Counted from the first letter of the stretch, positions 1 through 7,494 are shown. The stretch: 43,623 nt of DNA from Minisyncoccus sp041663305 (GCA_041663305.1 JBAYMT010000007.1:1-43623); one strand, 5' to 3'. Notes: generated from the sequence alone by a model not told the origin. A program made the numbers and translations.

Positions 1-230
1 AGCATCCCGACATTAAGTCGGAAGGGACTTGAAGGCTGAGACTGACAGAGTCGAAGCCAGGTTTTTAAGAATTCCAGCAGGAATGATTAAAAAAAGTCCC
101 AGCATCCCGACATTAAGTCGGAAAGGACTTGAAGGCTGAGACTGACAGAGTCGAAGCCAGGTTTTTAAGAATTCCAGCAGGAATGATTAAAAAAAGTCCC
201 AGCATCCCGACATTAAGTCGGAAAGGACTT
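1..230. repeat. Tandem 100-bp structured repeat, 2.3 copies, cut by the window edge
   Basis: Positions 1-100 and 101-200 are identical apart from one base (G at 24, A at 124), and 201-230 starts a third unit. Each unit holds an outer stem (GGGACTT 24-30 with AAGTCCC 94-100), a stem with loop GACAG (GACT 40-43, AGTC 49-52, enclosed by GGCT 34-37 and AGCC 55-58), a stem with loop AGCA (ATTCC 71-75, GGAAT 80-84), and a junction hairpin CCGAC/GTCGG (for example 107-121). The same plan, with different stem sequences, recurs after the tRNA genes at 7541-7833 and 8660-8779. The arm GGGACTTGAA is the reverse complement of a normal tRNA T-arm end, TTCAAGTCCC. Positions 231-292 hold nothing recognisable beyond a weak promoter-like pair, TTGCTT 229-234 and CATATT 253-258. 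Confidence 0.9.
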
Positions 231-292
231 GCTTTTATTGGTGGGAAATAGCCATATTTTTGCAAGGGCCACGTATTTTTACTAAAGATTCA

Positions 293-320
293 ACATCAGA
301 AGTCTCCTTCTGGTGTTTTT
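293..320 (+). terminator. Hairpin plus T-run directly before yraN
   Basis: ACATCAGAAG (293-302) pairs with CTTCTGGTGT (307-316), one G-T pair included, around a four-base loop. A T-run follows at 316-320. The shape is that of an intrinsic terminator. It ends only six bases before the yraN start codon, so it either ends an upstream transcript or lies in the yraN leader as an attenuator. Confidence 0.7.
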
Positions 321-326
321 AAAGTT

Positions 327-725
327 ATGAAGAACTCAATTAAAATCGGGAATAGGGGAGAATGCATAGCGAGAGCGTATTTATTGAGCAAAGACTACGA
401 AATTATTGAAACTAACTATTTTTTTAAAACTAGTACTGGCCGTAAGTTGGGAGAGATTGATATTATAGCAAAGAAAAATAATGTCTATTCTTTTGTAGAG
501 GTTAAGTCTTCGGCATATAAAATTGGGAAAAATCCTTTTTTTGACCTTAAAAAAAGAGTTCATTGCAGAAAAGCGGAAAAGATTGTTTTTGTTGCTAAAA
601 ATTGGCTGTATTTTAAAAAGATTGAAAATGTTAAATGGCAGATTGATGTTATTAGTGTTCTTTTTTCTGAAAAAAATCATGAATTATGCCATCTAGAAAA
701 TGTTTTTGAAGATAAAACGTTTTAA
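327..725 (+). CDS. yraN: YraN/UPF0102 family nuclease-like protein
   Basis: The product has 132 residues, normal for the UPF0102 (YraN) family, a small restriction-endonuclease-like fold with no settled role, thought to act in DNA processing. The family motifs are visible: an N-terminal GNRGE (about 8-12), then GEIDIIA (about 42-48) and FVEVKSS (about 56-62). The Glu, Asp and Glu-x-Lys of the last two form the presumed PD-(D/E)xK metal site. The start at 327 fits the family's short N-terminus. No Shine-Dalgarno sequence is seen and a terminator-like hairpin ends six bases upstream. No operon partner is evident: a promoter follows at 721-749 and the next gene is almost 190 bases on. Confidence 0.88.
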   Translation: MKNSIKIGNRGECIARAYLLSKDYEIIETNYFFKTSTGRKLGEIDIIAKKNNVYSFVEVKSSAYKIGKNPFFDLKKRVHCRKAEKIVFVAKNWLYFKKIENVKWQIDVISVLFSEKNHELCHLENVFEDKTF

Positions 726-749
726 AAAATACGGTTTTTCTGCTATAAT
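721..749 (+). promoter_or_regulatory. Predicted sigma-70 promoter with extended -10
   Basis: An extended -10 element TGCTATAAT ends at 749 (TATAAT 744-749). TTTAAA at 721-726 is a poor -35 at a 17-base spacing. Transcription from here would give about a 155-base leader before the CarS-like gene at 914. Confidence 0.5.
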
Positions 750-770
750 TTTGCTGGGAGAATTCTTACT

Positions 771-864
771 ATTTTGTATATTATCCAAACTACAGGGGAG
801 AGAGTTTATTATTTTGATGCGCTTAGAAGCATCCCTTGTTACTTAGTGCGCTATTATACAAAAT
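771..864 (+). other. Possible structured leader RNA before the CarS-like gene
   Basis: ATTTTGTATA (771-780) and TATACAAAAT (855-864) are perfect 10-base inverted repeats enclosing about 75 bases. Inside lies GATGC (816-820) with GCATC (829-833), and GCGC tracts near 819 and 848 could pair instead. The region is non-coding and lies between a good -10 element and the gene start. It matches no RNA family I recognise. Confidence 0.3.
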
Positions 865-913
865 GGATAAAAGAGGAGAAAAGTAAAGATTATAAAATTT
901 TTAATTCTCGATA

Positions 914-1480
914 ATGGATTTTGCATTATACATTGCTGCTTGTTTATATTTTTTCTTTCCGGCTTATATGGCAAATGCAGCTCCGCCTCTTGTGGCAAAC
1001 CACTCAAAGCTTTTTGTTGATTTGGCTAAGCCAATTGATTCAAATTACAAGTTTTTTGGCAAACCGCTTTTGGGAAATCATAAGACTTGGAGAGGCGTAT
1101 TATCTGAGTTAATTGTTGGAACGGGATGTTTTCAGGTATTGTTTGTTATCCACGAGATATTTCATCTAAATCTTTATAAATTGATCGGGTTTGATCCGTA
1201 TTTGATAAATCCTCTTTTGGTTGGGCTTTTGATTTCGGTAGGGGCAGTATTGGGAGATCTTTTTTTTGCTTTCATAAAACGCCGTTTTAACTTTAAGCCT
1301 GGACAAGCATTTATTCCTTTTGATCAAATTAACTATTGCTTAGGATGTTTTGTGGTGCTTCAGCCGATATATGGCTTTTCAGTTGTTTTTTGGTGTGTTT
1401 TAATTCTATTGACTTTTCTTATTCACATTGTTTTTAATAGAGTTGGATATAATTTAGGCTTGCACAAAGCAAAGTGGTGA
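914..1480 (+). CDS. CarS-like CDP-lipid synthase (CDP-archaeol synthase family)
   Basis: The product is a 188-residue multi-pass membrane protein of the CarS/DUF46 family. Archaeal members use CTP to turn an unsaturated archaeal phosphatidate analogue into CDP-archaeol. The family motifs are present in order: PAYMANAAP (16-24), GNHKTWRG (54-61), LGDLFFAFIKRR (113-124) and PFDQ (135-138), the polar stretches expected to hold metal and CTP. A bacterium would more probably use it on phosphatidic acid, as CdsA does; this is inference. It heads a same-strand run that includes a DhaL-DegV fusion, two DegV proteins and PlsY, which supports a role in membrane lipid synthesis. An in-frame stop at 902-904 confines the start to 914 or just before. 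No clear Shine-Dalgarno sequence. Confidence 0.82.
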   Translation: MDFALYIAACLYFFFPAYMANAAPPLVANHSKLFVDLAKPIDSNYKFFGKPLLGNHKTWRGVLSELIVGTGCFQVLFVIHEIFHLNLYKLIGFDPYLINPLLVGLLISVGAVLGDLFFAFIKRRFNFKPGQAFIPFDQINYCLGCFVVLQPIYGFSVVFWCVLILLTFLIHIVFNRVGYNLGLHKAKW

Positions 1481-1484
1481 TATA

Positions 1485-1493
1485 TGGTAAAAT
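1485..1493 (+). promoter_or_regulatory. Possible extended -10 element
   Basis: TGGTAAAAT at 1485-1493 is an extended -10 with no -35 at normal spacing (TTGCAC at 1460-1465 is 22 bases away). The same nine bases occur before the gene at 34420. It may start transcription at the MscS-like gene. Confidence 0.35.
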
Positions 1494-1514
1494 TATTAAC
1501 ATAACTATTTATAT

Positions 1515-2165
1515 ATGCAAGAAATAATCAGCGCTTTTACACAAAGTTTTTCGGTTGGATTACCATCCATTATATGGGGTACAATTGTCTTTTTTGTCGG
1601 ATGGTTTATCGCACGAAAAATAGGTGGCATTGCTAAAACCATTTTGGACAGAATAAGACTAAATCAGATGTTGAAAACCTTGGGTTGGGAAGATTTTTTT
1701 GATAGATATGATACAAAATTGGATATGTCTGGGTTTATAGGATCTATTATAGGCATTTTTTTCATCGTCGTATTCTTGAGTATTTCGTTTGAAATTATCG
1801 GACTTACTCAGGTAAATATTTTATTGCAGGAAATAATCAATTATTTCCCAAATATATTCATTTCTGTCTTGATATTTATTCTGGCAGTTTTTTTGGCAGA
1901 TTTCTCCAAAAAAATAGTTTTGGTGAAAATGGAGAAAAGAAAGATGAGTTATTCAGGAATTGTGGGAAATGTTGTTGCTGCTAGCACTTGGGTTTGTTGC
2001 GTCTTGGCGATACTATATCAGCTGCAAATAGTTAAAACCTTGATTCTTGCTATTTTTATAGGGTTTATAGCCTTAATTGTTTTGATATTTGGACTATCCT
2101 TTGGTTTGGGGGGAAAGGATATGGCTGCTCGAATACTTAAAGACATTGAAGATAAAGTAAAGTAA
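1515..2165 (+). CDS. MscS-like membrane protein with conserved TM-helix repeats
   Basis: The 216-residue protein has four to five hydrophobic segments (about 18-35, 73-97, 103-130, 150-170, 173-200). It ends in GLSFGLGGKDMAAR (about 195-208), which closely matches the pore-lining and post-pore motif of MscS-type mechanosensitive channels and the related TM_helix (PF05552) proteins. The usual MscS beta domain and C-terminal domain are missing: only about 15 residues follow the motif. It is therefore better called a TM-helix protein than a full channel. A role in turgor or membrane-tension response is an inference from the family. It lies between two lipid genes. Confidence 0.7.
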   Translation: MQEIISAFTQSFSVGLPSIIWGTIVFFVGWFIARKIGGIAKTILDRIRLNQMLKTLGWEDFFDRYDTKLDMSGFIGSIIGIFFIVVFLSISFEIIGLTQVNILLQEIINYFPNIFISVLIFILAVFLADFSKKIVLVKMEKRKMSYSGIVGNVVAASTWVCCVLAILYQLQIVKTLILAIFIGFIALIVLIFGLSFGLGGKDMAARILKDIEDKVK

Positions 2166-2190
2166 TTCCGAAATTCTAAAATCATATTTT

Positions 2191-3978
2191 ATGGAAGAAA
2201 TATCTCAAATAGAACTACAAAAAATGATAGTCTCGTCTTGTGAAAGAATTGATAGAGATAAGGAACATATCAATAAAATAAATGTCTTTCCTGTTCCGGA
2301 TCAGGATACAGGGAGTAACCTTGCTGCAACTTTGATCGGAGTTAAAGAGGCAATTACCGATAAAGAATTTAGTAATATAGGAGAATTGGGGGATAGCGCA
2401 CTTGACGGAGCATTGATTGCCGCTCAGGGAAATACTGGAATTATTTATACTGGATGGCTGGCTGGTTTTTTTGGTGCGCTTCCAAGAGAAGAAAAACTTG
2501 ATACAAAAAAATTGGCAAATGGCTTTGAGGCTGCTTATGATCGCGCAAAGGATTCTGTCCAAAACCCTAAAGATGGCACTATATTAGATGTTATGTGCGC
2601 TTTTGCTCAATCTTTTAAGGAAAATGGCCAAGAAAAGAATATAGCAAAAGTATTTTATATAGCTCTTAAGAATGCAAATACTGCGCTGCTTGAAACGCCA
2701 AACCATATGGAAATCCTAAGAACAGCTGGAGTTGTTGATGCAGGAGGTTTGGGTTTTTTAATGATTGTTGAATCATATTTTGATGTGATAAAACTGTATT
2801 CTGATGATGATTTTGATATAAGTATTTCAACGGGAGAAAAGGATGATGAGGAGATGGTGACTAAGAGGTTTATCCAAATTCTTTCTAATAGATTTGAAGT
2901 CGTAGCCTTACTCACAAATAGCGAATATAAAATGGAGAAAATCAGATCAAAACTCCATCATTTAGGAAATTGCTTAGACGTGATACAAATAGGGCAAAAA
3001 ACCAAAATACATATCCATACTGATAGTCCTTATGAAATAAGGGATATTATAAAGGAAATGGGCGATATAGAAAGCTTAAAAATTCAGGACATGGCCAAGG
3101 AGGTGGCAGGTGAGCAGTCGATTGAAAAAGTTTCTATCGGAATCGTTATTGATGAGCGCGCAGGGTTGGGGCAAAAAATAATTCAACATTATAATATCGA
3201 AATAATCCCATTTAAAATTGACTGGCCGGAGGGAGAAACGTTGGCAGGGGATAGCGTGTGCCAAAAAATAAAAGAGGCAAAAAAGCAGGGGATTACGAAT
3301 AAGCCGAAGATAAATCCGATTTCTCCTGAATTCTTTTTCGAGTCTTACAAAAACCAGCTAGACAGACATGAAAAGGTTTTGTGTATTGTATCTAGTTCAA
3401 AACTTTCCAGCAATTATGATTCAGCCATAAAAGCAAAAGAAATGCTTCCCTTTAGCGACAGGGAAAAGGTTTTTATAATAGATTCAAAAAATATAAGCGC
3501 TGGACAGTCTTTGGTGGTGCTAAAAGCTCTTGAGCTGATAAAAGAGCTTCGAAACATTAATGAAATCATGAAAAGGCTGTCGGAATTTGTTCCAAAAGTA
3601 AACGTGTACGGAGTTTTGGAAAACACTAACTGGTGGAAAAAAGAAACAAAAAGCTTTTGGTTTAAACCAAAAGAAACATATTATTCGTTAGTTGAAATGA
3701 AAGATGGAAAAATGATTCCGGTTGATAAGATAAAATCGAAAGATCTTGCCGAAATTCTTTTCAAACGAATTGAACGAAGCTCGAATAAAGAAATACGAAA
3801 GGGCGCCAAAATGAGAGCGGTAATTGCCCATGGTGATAACCCAGAAGACGCTCAAGAGCTGCGAAAGAAATTAAAAACTGTTACCAAAACTGAGGTTCCC
3901 TTTGTAACAATTACCGATCCTGTCACAAGTATTAATGCTTGCCCTGAGAGCTTGATAGTGGGGTGGGTTATAAAATAA
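2191..3978 (+). CDS. DhaL/FakA-type kinase fused to a degenerate DegV domain
   Basis: The 595-residue protein starts with a DhaL (Dak2) ATP-binding domain (about 8-200), showing VFPVPDQDTGSN (32-43; Asp37 and Asp39 are the expected metal ligands), AAQGNTGII (77-85) and GVVDAGGLGF (180-189). A FakA-type middle domain follows (about 225-305) with IHIHTD (273-278), which contains the histidine pair of fatty acid kinase. From about 315 to the end it becomes a DegV/FakB-like domain. That domain keeps SSSKLSSNYDSA (401-412) but has lost the TSQP motif (KINP at 373-376) and the C-terminal H-x-GPG motif, which are used for fatty acid binding in FakB. The likely reaction is phosphorylation of FakB-bound fatty acid to acyl-phosphate. 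Two intact DegV genes follow, then plsY, which uses acyl-phosphate. DAK2-DegV fusions exist elsewhere; the pathway is inference. Confidence 0.83.
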   Translation: MEEISQIELQKMIVSSCERIDRDKEHINKINVFPVPDQDTGSNLAATLIGVKEAITDKEFSNIGELGDSALDGALIAAQGNTGIIYTGWLAGFFGALPREEKLDTKKLANGFEAAYDRAKDSVQNPKDGTILDVMCAFAQSFKENGQEKNIAKVFYIALKNANTALLETPNHMEILRTAGVVDAGGLGFLMIVESYFDVIKLYSDDDFDISISTGEKDDEEMVTKRFIQILSNRFEVVALLTNSEYKMEKIRSKLHHLGNCLDVIQIGQKTKIHIHTDSPYEIRDIIKEMGDIESLKIQDMAKEVAGEQSIEKVSIGIVIDERAGLGQKIIQHYNIEIIPFKIDWPEGETLAGDSVCQKIKEAKKQGITNKPKINPISPEFFFESYKNQLDRHEKVLCIVSSSKLSSNYDSAIKAKEMLPFSDREKVFIIDSKNISAGQSLVVLKALELIKELRNINEIMKRLSEFVPKVNVYGVLENTNWWKKETKSFWFKPKETYYSLVEMKDGKMIPVDKIKSKDLAEILFKRIERSSNKEIRKGAKMRAVIAHGDNPEDAQELRKKLKTVTKTEVPFVTITDPVTSINACPESLIVGWVIK

Positions 3979-4021
3979 TTAGTAAAATTGTTTATATTTA
4001 GGCTTTAAAGCATTTAAAATC

Positions 4022-4915
4022 ATGGAAGAAACAAAAAAGAAGCGCATTGGAATAATTTCTGATGAAACATTGGATTTACCCGAAGAAATGATAAATAATT
4101 TGGGTATTTCTGTCGTTAATTTCAAGATGGATTATCAGGAACTCGCCAATCTGGAAGGGGATATATATGAACGCTTAAAAAAAGCTGAAACGATGGGAAT
4201 AGATAGTTTGATAAAAACTTCTCAGCCATCAATAAGCGATTTTTTAAAAGCATACAGAGAAAAAATAGAAGAGTTTGAGGAAGTGATATGTTTTACTGTT
4301 TCATCAAAAGTTTCGGGAGCATATAATTCGGCGGTGCAGGCAATAAAGTTTTTGCAAGCGGAGGCTCAAAAAAGAATTGTTGTTTTTGATTCAGAGGGAG
4401 GCACAGGACAACTGGGTTTGCTGATTTTGCGCGCATCGCAAATGATAAGTGAAACAAAATTAAGCCTAGCGGATATAAATGAAAGATTAAAAAAAGAAGT
4501 AAAAAATACAAAGCTAATTGCTTTTTATGAAAAACCTAAATGGCTTGAAGCAAGTGGCAGAATTCCAAAATTTATCCCCATGGCTGGAATGGAAAAGCTA
4601 ACGGGGATTAAGCCATTGCTAGGGCTGAAAGGAGAAAAGCTTACTATTATTGGAATAAAGCGGAATGTAAAAAACATAGCAGATTCTCTTGCTGAAGAAT
4701 TTTCAAAAAGAACAGAACAGATCAGACAGCAGGGACAAAAGGTTGCAGTCGCAATTACTCACGCAGACAACATTGAAAATGCAAAAAGATTAAAAAATGC
4801 AATTGAGTTATTAAATAATGCAAGGGTTGTTTTTATAAACAAACTTTGCCCAACGATAGGCGGGCATACCGGACCAGGAGCAATAGCTCTCAGCTGGGAT
4901 GAAAATAAAAATTAG
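4022..4915 (+). CDS. DegV/FakB family fatty acid-binding protein, copy 1
   Basis: The 297-residue protein is of normal DegV length. Visible motifs are ISDETLDLP (12-20, in place of the usual TDSTADLP), KTSQPS (65-70), SSKVSGAYNSA (94-104), WLEASGRI (174-181) and GGHTGPGAIAL (280-290, His282). Thr, Ser and His in these motifs bind the fatty acid carboxylate in FakB, so this copy looks competent to present a fatty acid to the DhaL-type kinase encoded upstream. DegV paralogues in one genome often differ in acyl-chain preference; whether that holds here is unknown. It lies 43 bases after the fusion gene and 42 bases before a second DegV gene on the same strand. The start is the first ATG; no strong Shine-Dalgarno sequence. 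Confidence 0.87.
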   Translation: MEETKKKRIGIISDETLDLPEEMINNLGISVVNFKMDYQELANLEGDIYERLKKAETMGIDSLIKTSQPSISDFLKAYREKIEEFEEVICFTVSSKVSGAYNSAVQAIKFLQAEAQKRIVVFDSEGGTGQLGLLILRASQMISETKLSLADINERLKKEVKNTKLIAFYEKPKWLEASGRIPKFIPMAGMEKLTGIKPLLGLKGEKLTIIGIKRNVKNIADSLAEEFSKRTEQIRQQGQKVAVAITHADNIENAKRLKNAIELLNNARVVFINKLCPTIGGHTGPGAIALSWDENKN

Positions 4916-4957
4916 TGCTTTTCGCCATTGAAACTTTTGCATTCTTAATTTACAATT

Positions 4958-5842
4958 ATGGATATGAAACCTTTAAGCATCGTAATAGGAACAAGCGCTT
5001 CGATAACAGAGGATATCGTAAAAAAATATGATTTTTCTGTTGTCGATTTTAAATTGGATTGGCCAGGGGGAGAGAAAATAGAGGGGAGCAATATATATGA
5101 AAAAATGAAAAAGGTTGCAAAAGGAAAAATAAGCGATGGTCCTAAAACATCACAACCGTCTATAGGAATTTATAAGCGAGCCTTTGAAGAAGGTTTGCAA
5201 AAGTCAGAGAAGGTTCTTTATGTATCTCTTAGTTCAAAATTGTCTGGAGCATACAATTCGGCAATGCAAGCAATAAAAATGATGAAGGCTGAAGATCAGG
5301 GAAAGGTATTTATTTTTGATACATTGAATGCAGATGTAGCAGAATCGTTTATGGCAATCAGAGCAGCTGAGTTGTCAAATGAAGGATTGCCAATTGAAGA
5401 TATTTTAACAAAACTAAATGACATTTCCAAAGAAGTAAAGTTGTTTGGAGCATTAGAAAGCGCCAATTGGCTTGAAGCGGGGGGAAGAATAAATCATACA
5501 ATGGCTGTTCTTATAAACAAGATGCAAGATATTGGCATGCGTCCGATATTAACAATGAAAGAAGGCGAAATAAAACCGGCTACATTAAAAATGCAAGCAA
5601 GGGATGTTGCGACTGCACTATTGAAGGAACTTGATTCTCAAATCAAGTCATATTTGGAAAAAGGAAAAACTTGCCGAGTGATAATCAGCCATGCTGGAAA
5701 TGTTGAGGGTGCTAAGAAAATAACCAGCGAGGCAAAAGAAAAATATAAAGATAAAATAAAAATCGAATACATCAGCTCAACTAGCTATGTGATTGGTGCT
5801 CATGTGGGACCAGGCGCTTTGATTTGTTGTGCTTGTGAATAA
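4958..5842 (+). CDS. DegV/FakB family fatty acid-binding protein, copy 2
   Basis: The 294-residue protein has KTSQPS (63-68), LSSKLSGAYNSA (91-102), WLEAGGRI (171-178) and a C-terminal GAHVGPGAL (280-288, His282), all parts of the FakB fatty acid site. The first DegV motif is altered to GTSASITED (11-19), without the usual Asp of TDST. It ends with several cysteines, ICCACE. It is clearly paralogous to the gene before it but well diverged, which suggests a different ligand rather than a recent duplication. plsY starts nine bases after its stop codon, so the acyl-phosphate maker and user are probably co-transcribed. Confidence 0.86.
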   Translation: MDMKPLSIVIGTSASITEDIVKKYDFSVVDFKLDWPGGEKIEGSNIYEKMKKVAKGKISDGPKTSQPSIGIYKRAFEEGLQKSEKVLYVSLSSKLSGAYNSAMQAIKMMKAEDQGKVFIFDTLNADVAESFMAIRAAELSNEGLPIEDILTKLNDISKEVKLFGALESANWLEAGGRINHTMAVLINKMQDIGMRPILTMKEGEIKPATLKMQARDVATALLKELDSQIKSYLEKGKTCRVIISHAGNVEGAKKITSEAKEKYKDKIKIEYISSTSYVIGAHVGPGALICCACE

Positions 5843-5851
5843 ATTAAAAGT

Positions 5852-6526
5852 ATGGAAAACATTATAATTTATGTTCTGATTGCAATTGTTTCCTTTTGTT
5901 TCGGTTCAATTCCATTTGCTTATCTTTTCGGAAAATTTATTCTAAAAGAAGATCTTAGAAAATCTGGCTCGAAGAATACTGGAGCATTAAATACGCTGCG
6001 AGCTTCTAGTAGGAAATATGGAACCTTTCTCGGAGTGGTTTCTTTTCTTTTTGTTTTTCTTTTAGATGCGGGTAAGGCGGTAATTGCTTCTTTAATTGCA
6101 ATTTATTTAATTCCTGATATTGTGATTGCCATAACGATTGCTTGTTTTTTTGCTGTGCTGGGTCATAATTATTCTCCGATACTTGGTTTCAAGGGGGGAA
6201 GGGGAGCAGCTTCTTTTTTCGGGATTATTCTTTTTTATAATCCAAAAGCATTTTTCGGCTATTTAATAATTCTTCTTGCTTGCATGTTTATTGGAGATGT
6301 TTTTGCAAAACGTCCTATCAACAAGGCTTTTTTCAAAAAATCTGTTTCTGAACAGATTATCGGGAGATTAATTGGAGAAGTGATAGGTGTTTTTTATATT
6401 GGACTTGCTGCACCTACTTTGTTCTGGGCAGCATTAACAACAACTCCTTTAATACTAATTGCGCATAAAACTCGTATTAGCGATCAATTTAAAAAATTTA
6501 AAAATAAATCATATTTAAATGACTAA
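5852..6526 (+). CDS. plsY: Glycerol-3-phosphate acyltransferase PlsY
   Basis: The 224-residue membrane protein is of the PlsY family, which moves the acyl group from acyl-phosphate to glycerol-3-phosphate to make lysophosphatidate. Motif 1 is clear as GSIPFAYLFG (18-27) and DLRKSGSKNTGALNTLR (34-50). Motif 2 is GHNYSPILGFKGGRGAAS (104-121). The third motif near the C-terminus, normally with Asn, Arg and Glu, is not recognisable, and the tail (AHKTRISDQFKKF) is unusual, so the C-terminal half is diverged. The gene starts nine bases after the second DegV gene and its last eight bases overlap the next gene, which is a degenerate relative. The order kinase, binding proteins, acyltransferase is the biochemical order of the pathway. 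Confidence 0.88.
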   Translation: MENIIIYVLIAIVSFCFGSIPFAYLFGKFILKEDLRKSGSKNTGALNTLRASSRKYGTFLGVVSFLFVFLLDAGKAVIASLIAIYLIPDIVIAITIACFFAVLGHNYSPILGFKGGRGAASFFGIILFYNPKAFFGYLIILLACMFIGDVFAKRPINKAFFKKSVSEQIIGRLIGEVIGVFYIGLAAPTLFWAALTTTPLILIAHKTRISDQFKKFKNKSYLND

Positions 6527-7376
6527 TAATGATATTTTTCTTTTTTTCCTTTTGATGACCAATGGTTATGTATTGGGCCTTTTGCCAATGGAATACATTG
6601 CTTCTAAGGTAAATGTTGATAACAGGAGTTATTCCATGGTCATTAGGGAAATAGCAATATGTTCTTTAAGTTTTCTTAAAGGCTTTCTTGCTGTATTTGT
6701 AGCTTCTTTATTTGATGCGCCCTTGCAAATACAGGCCCTTTGCGGAATTACTGCCATTATTGGGCATAGTTGGTCTCCATTTTTTGATTTTAAAGAAAAT
6801 AAGGGTTTTCCTGTTTTATTGGGCTCGCTGCTTCCGTTATACTTTCCTTTGGTTTTGATAATGCTTCTTGTTTGCATAATATTTTCCATATTGTGGACAG
6901 TTCCAGTGGCAATAATGATATCTGTTCTTTTAGGAATAACAATGACGTTTACCAGTATTAGCCTATGGAATATTTTTTTACTGCTTCTTTTTGCATTATT
7001 TGTATTCTTGATTAAAAGACTTTTGCCGTTGAAAGATTTATTTCCTTTAGAAAAAAAGAAGGAACTGCTTGAAAATAGGATTTTTTTTGATAATGATACT
7101 GTTCCAAGCTTTAGGAGAAGCTTGAAAAAAACTCCAGAAATCAGCAAAGAATTGGAAAGTGAAGTGCTTATGGAAAGAGAGAATACGGCAAAAAAATCAA
7201 AAAAGAAAGCACCTCGAGGAAGAAAAAAGGTAAAGGAAAGTGAAGAAAAGAATAAAAGCACAAGGAAAATTAAAAAGCCAACCGTAAAAAAACTTAAAGA
7301 TAAAAAGCCCACTACGAAGGTTTTGAAGAAATTACCAAAAACTAAGTCTTTGAAAAAGACTAAGAATAAAAAATAA
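6519..7376 (+). CDS. Degenerate PlsY-like membrane protein with lysine-rich tail
   Basis: The 285-residue protein overlaps plsY by eight bases. Residues 5-170 form six or so membrane segments with a PlsY layout, but motif 1 is gone and motif 2 survives only as GHSWSPFFDFKENKG (82-96), without the Gly-Gly-Lys-Gly phosphate loop. It is probably catalytically dead. From about 195 to the end the chain is very basic, with Lys-rich runs such as KKSKKKAPRGRKKVKE and repeated K-x-LKK patterns, resembling histone H1-like or nucleic acid-binding tails. The tail should lie in the cytoplasm and might touch anionic lipid, ribosomes or DNA; that is inference. Overlap and fusion-like placement suggest it acts with PlsY. 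Confidence 0.72.
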   Translation: MTNNDIFLFFLLMTNGYVLGLLPMEYIASKVNVDNRSYSMVIREIAICSLSFLKGFLAVFVASLFDAPLQIQALCGITAIIGHSWSPFFDFKENKGFPVLLGSLLPLYFPLVLIMLLVCIIFSILWTVPVAIMISVLLGITMTFTSISLWNIFLLLLFALFVFLIKRLLPLKDLFPLEKKKELLENRIFFDNDTVPSFRRSLKKTPEISKELESEVLMERENTAKKSKKKAPRGRKKVKESEEKNKSTRKIKKPTVKKLKDKKPTTKVLKKLPKTKSLKKTKNKK

Positions 7377-7418
7377 CTTGAAGAATAGATATAAATATTG
7401 TAATTATATCTATAAACT

Positions 7419-7490
7419 GTCCCCGTAGCTCAACGGATAGAGTATCGGTCTTCGAAACCGCTGATGGGGGTTCGATTCCCTCCGGGGACA
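7419..7490 (+). tRNA. tRNA-Arg (anticodon TCG)
   Basis: The acceptor stem is GTCCCCG (7419-7425) with CGGGGAC (7483-7489) and discriminator A at 7490. The D-arm is GCTC/GAGT. The anticodon loop CTTCGAA gives anticodon TCG at 7452-7454. The T-arm is GGGGG TTCGATT CCCTC. The closing pair of the anticodon stem (T/C) is mismatched. The CCA end is not encoded. Directly upstream, AGATATAA (7387-7394) and TTATATCT (7404-7411) form an AT-rich inverted repeat of unknown role. Confidence 0.93.
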
Positions 7491-7494
7491 CATA

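Noticed and set aside
1..230. CRISPR array
   Set aside because: The 100-base units are identical along their whole length, with no short repeat and unique spacer pattern and no cas gene nearby.
2191..3978. Dihydroxyacetone kinase
   Set aside because: The DhaL domain is followed by a FakA-type middle domain with the His pair and lies beside DegV and plsY genes, which points to fatty acid kinase; no DhaK subunit is present.
6629..7312. Long minus-strand reading frame opposite the PlsY-like gene
   Set aside because: It is the complement of Lys-rich codons (giving Phe, Leu and Ser runs); the plus-strand product has PlsY motifs and fits the operon.
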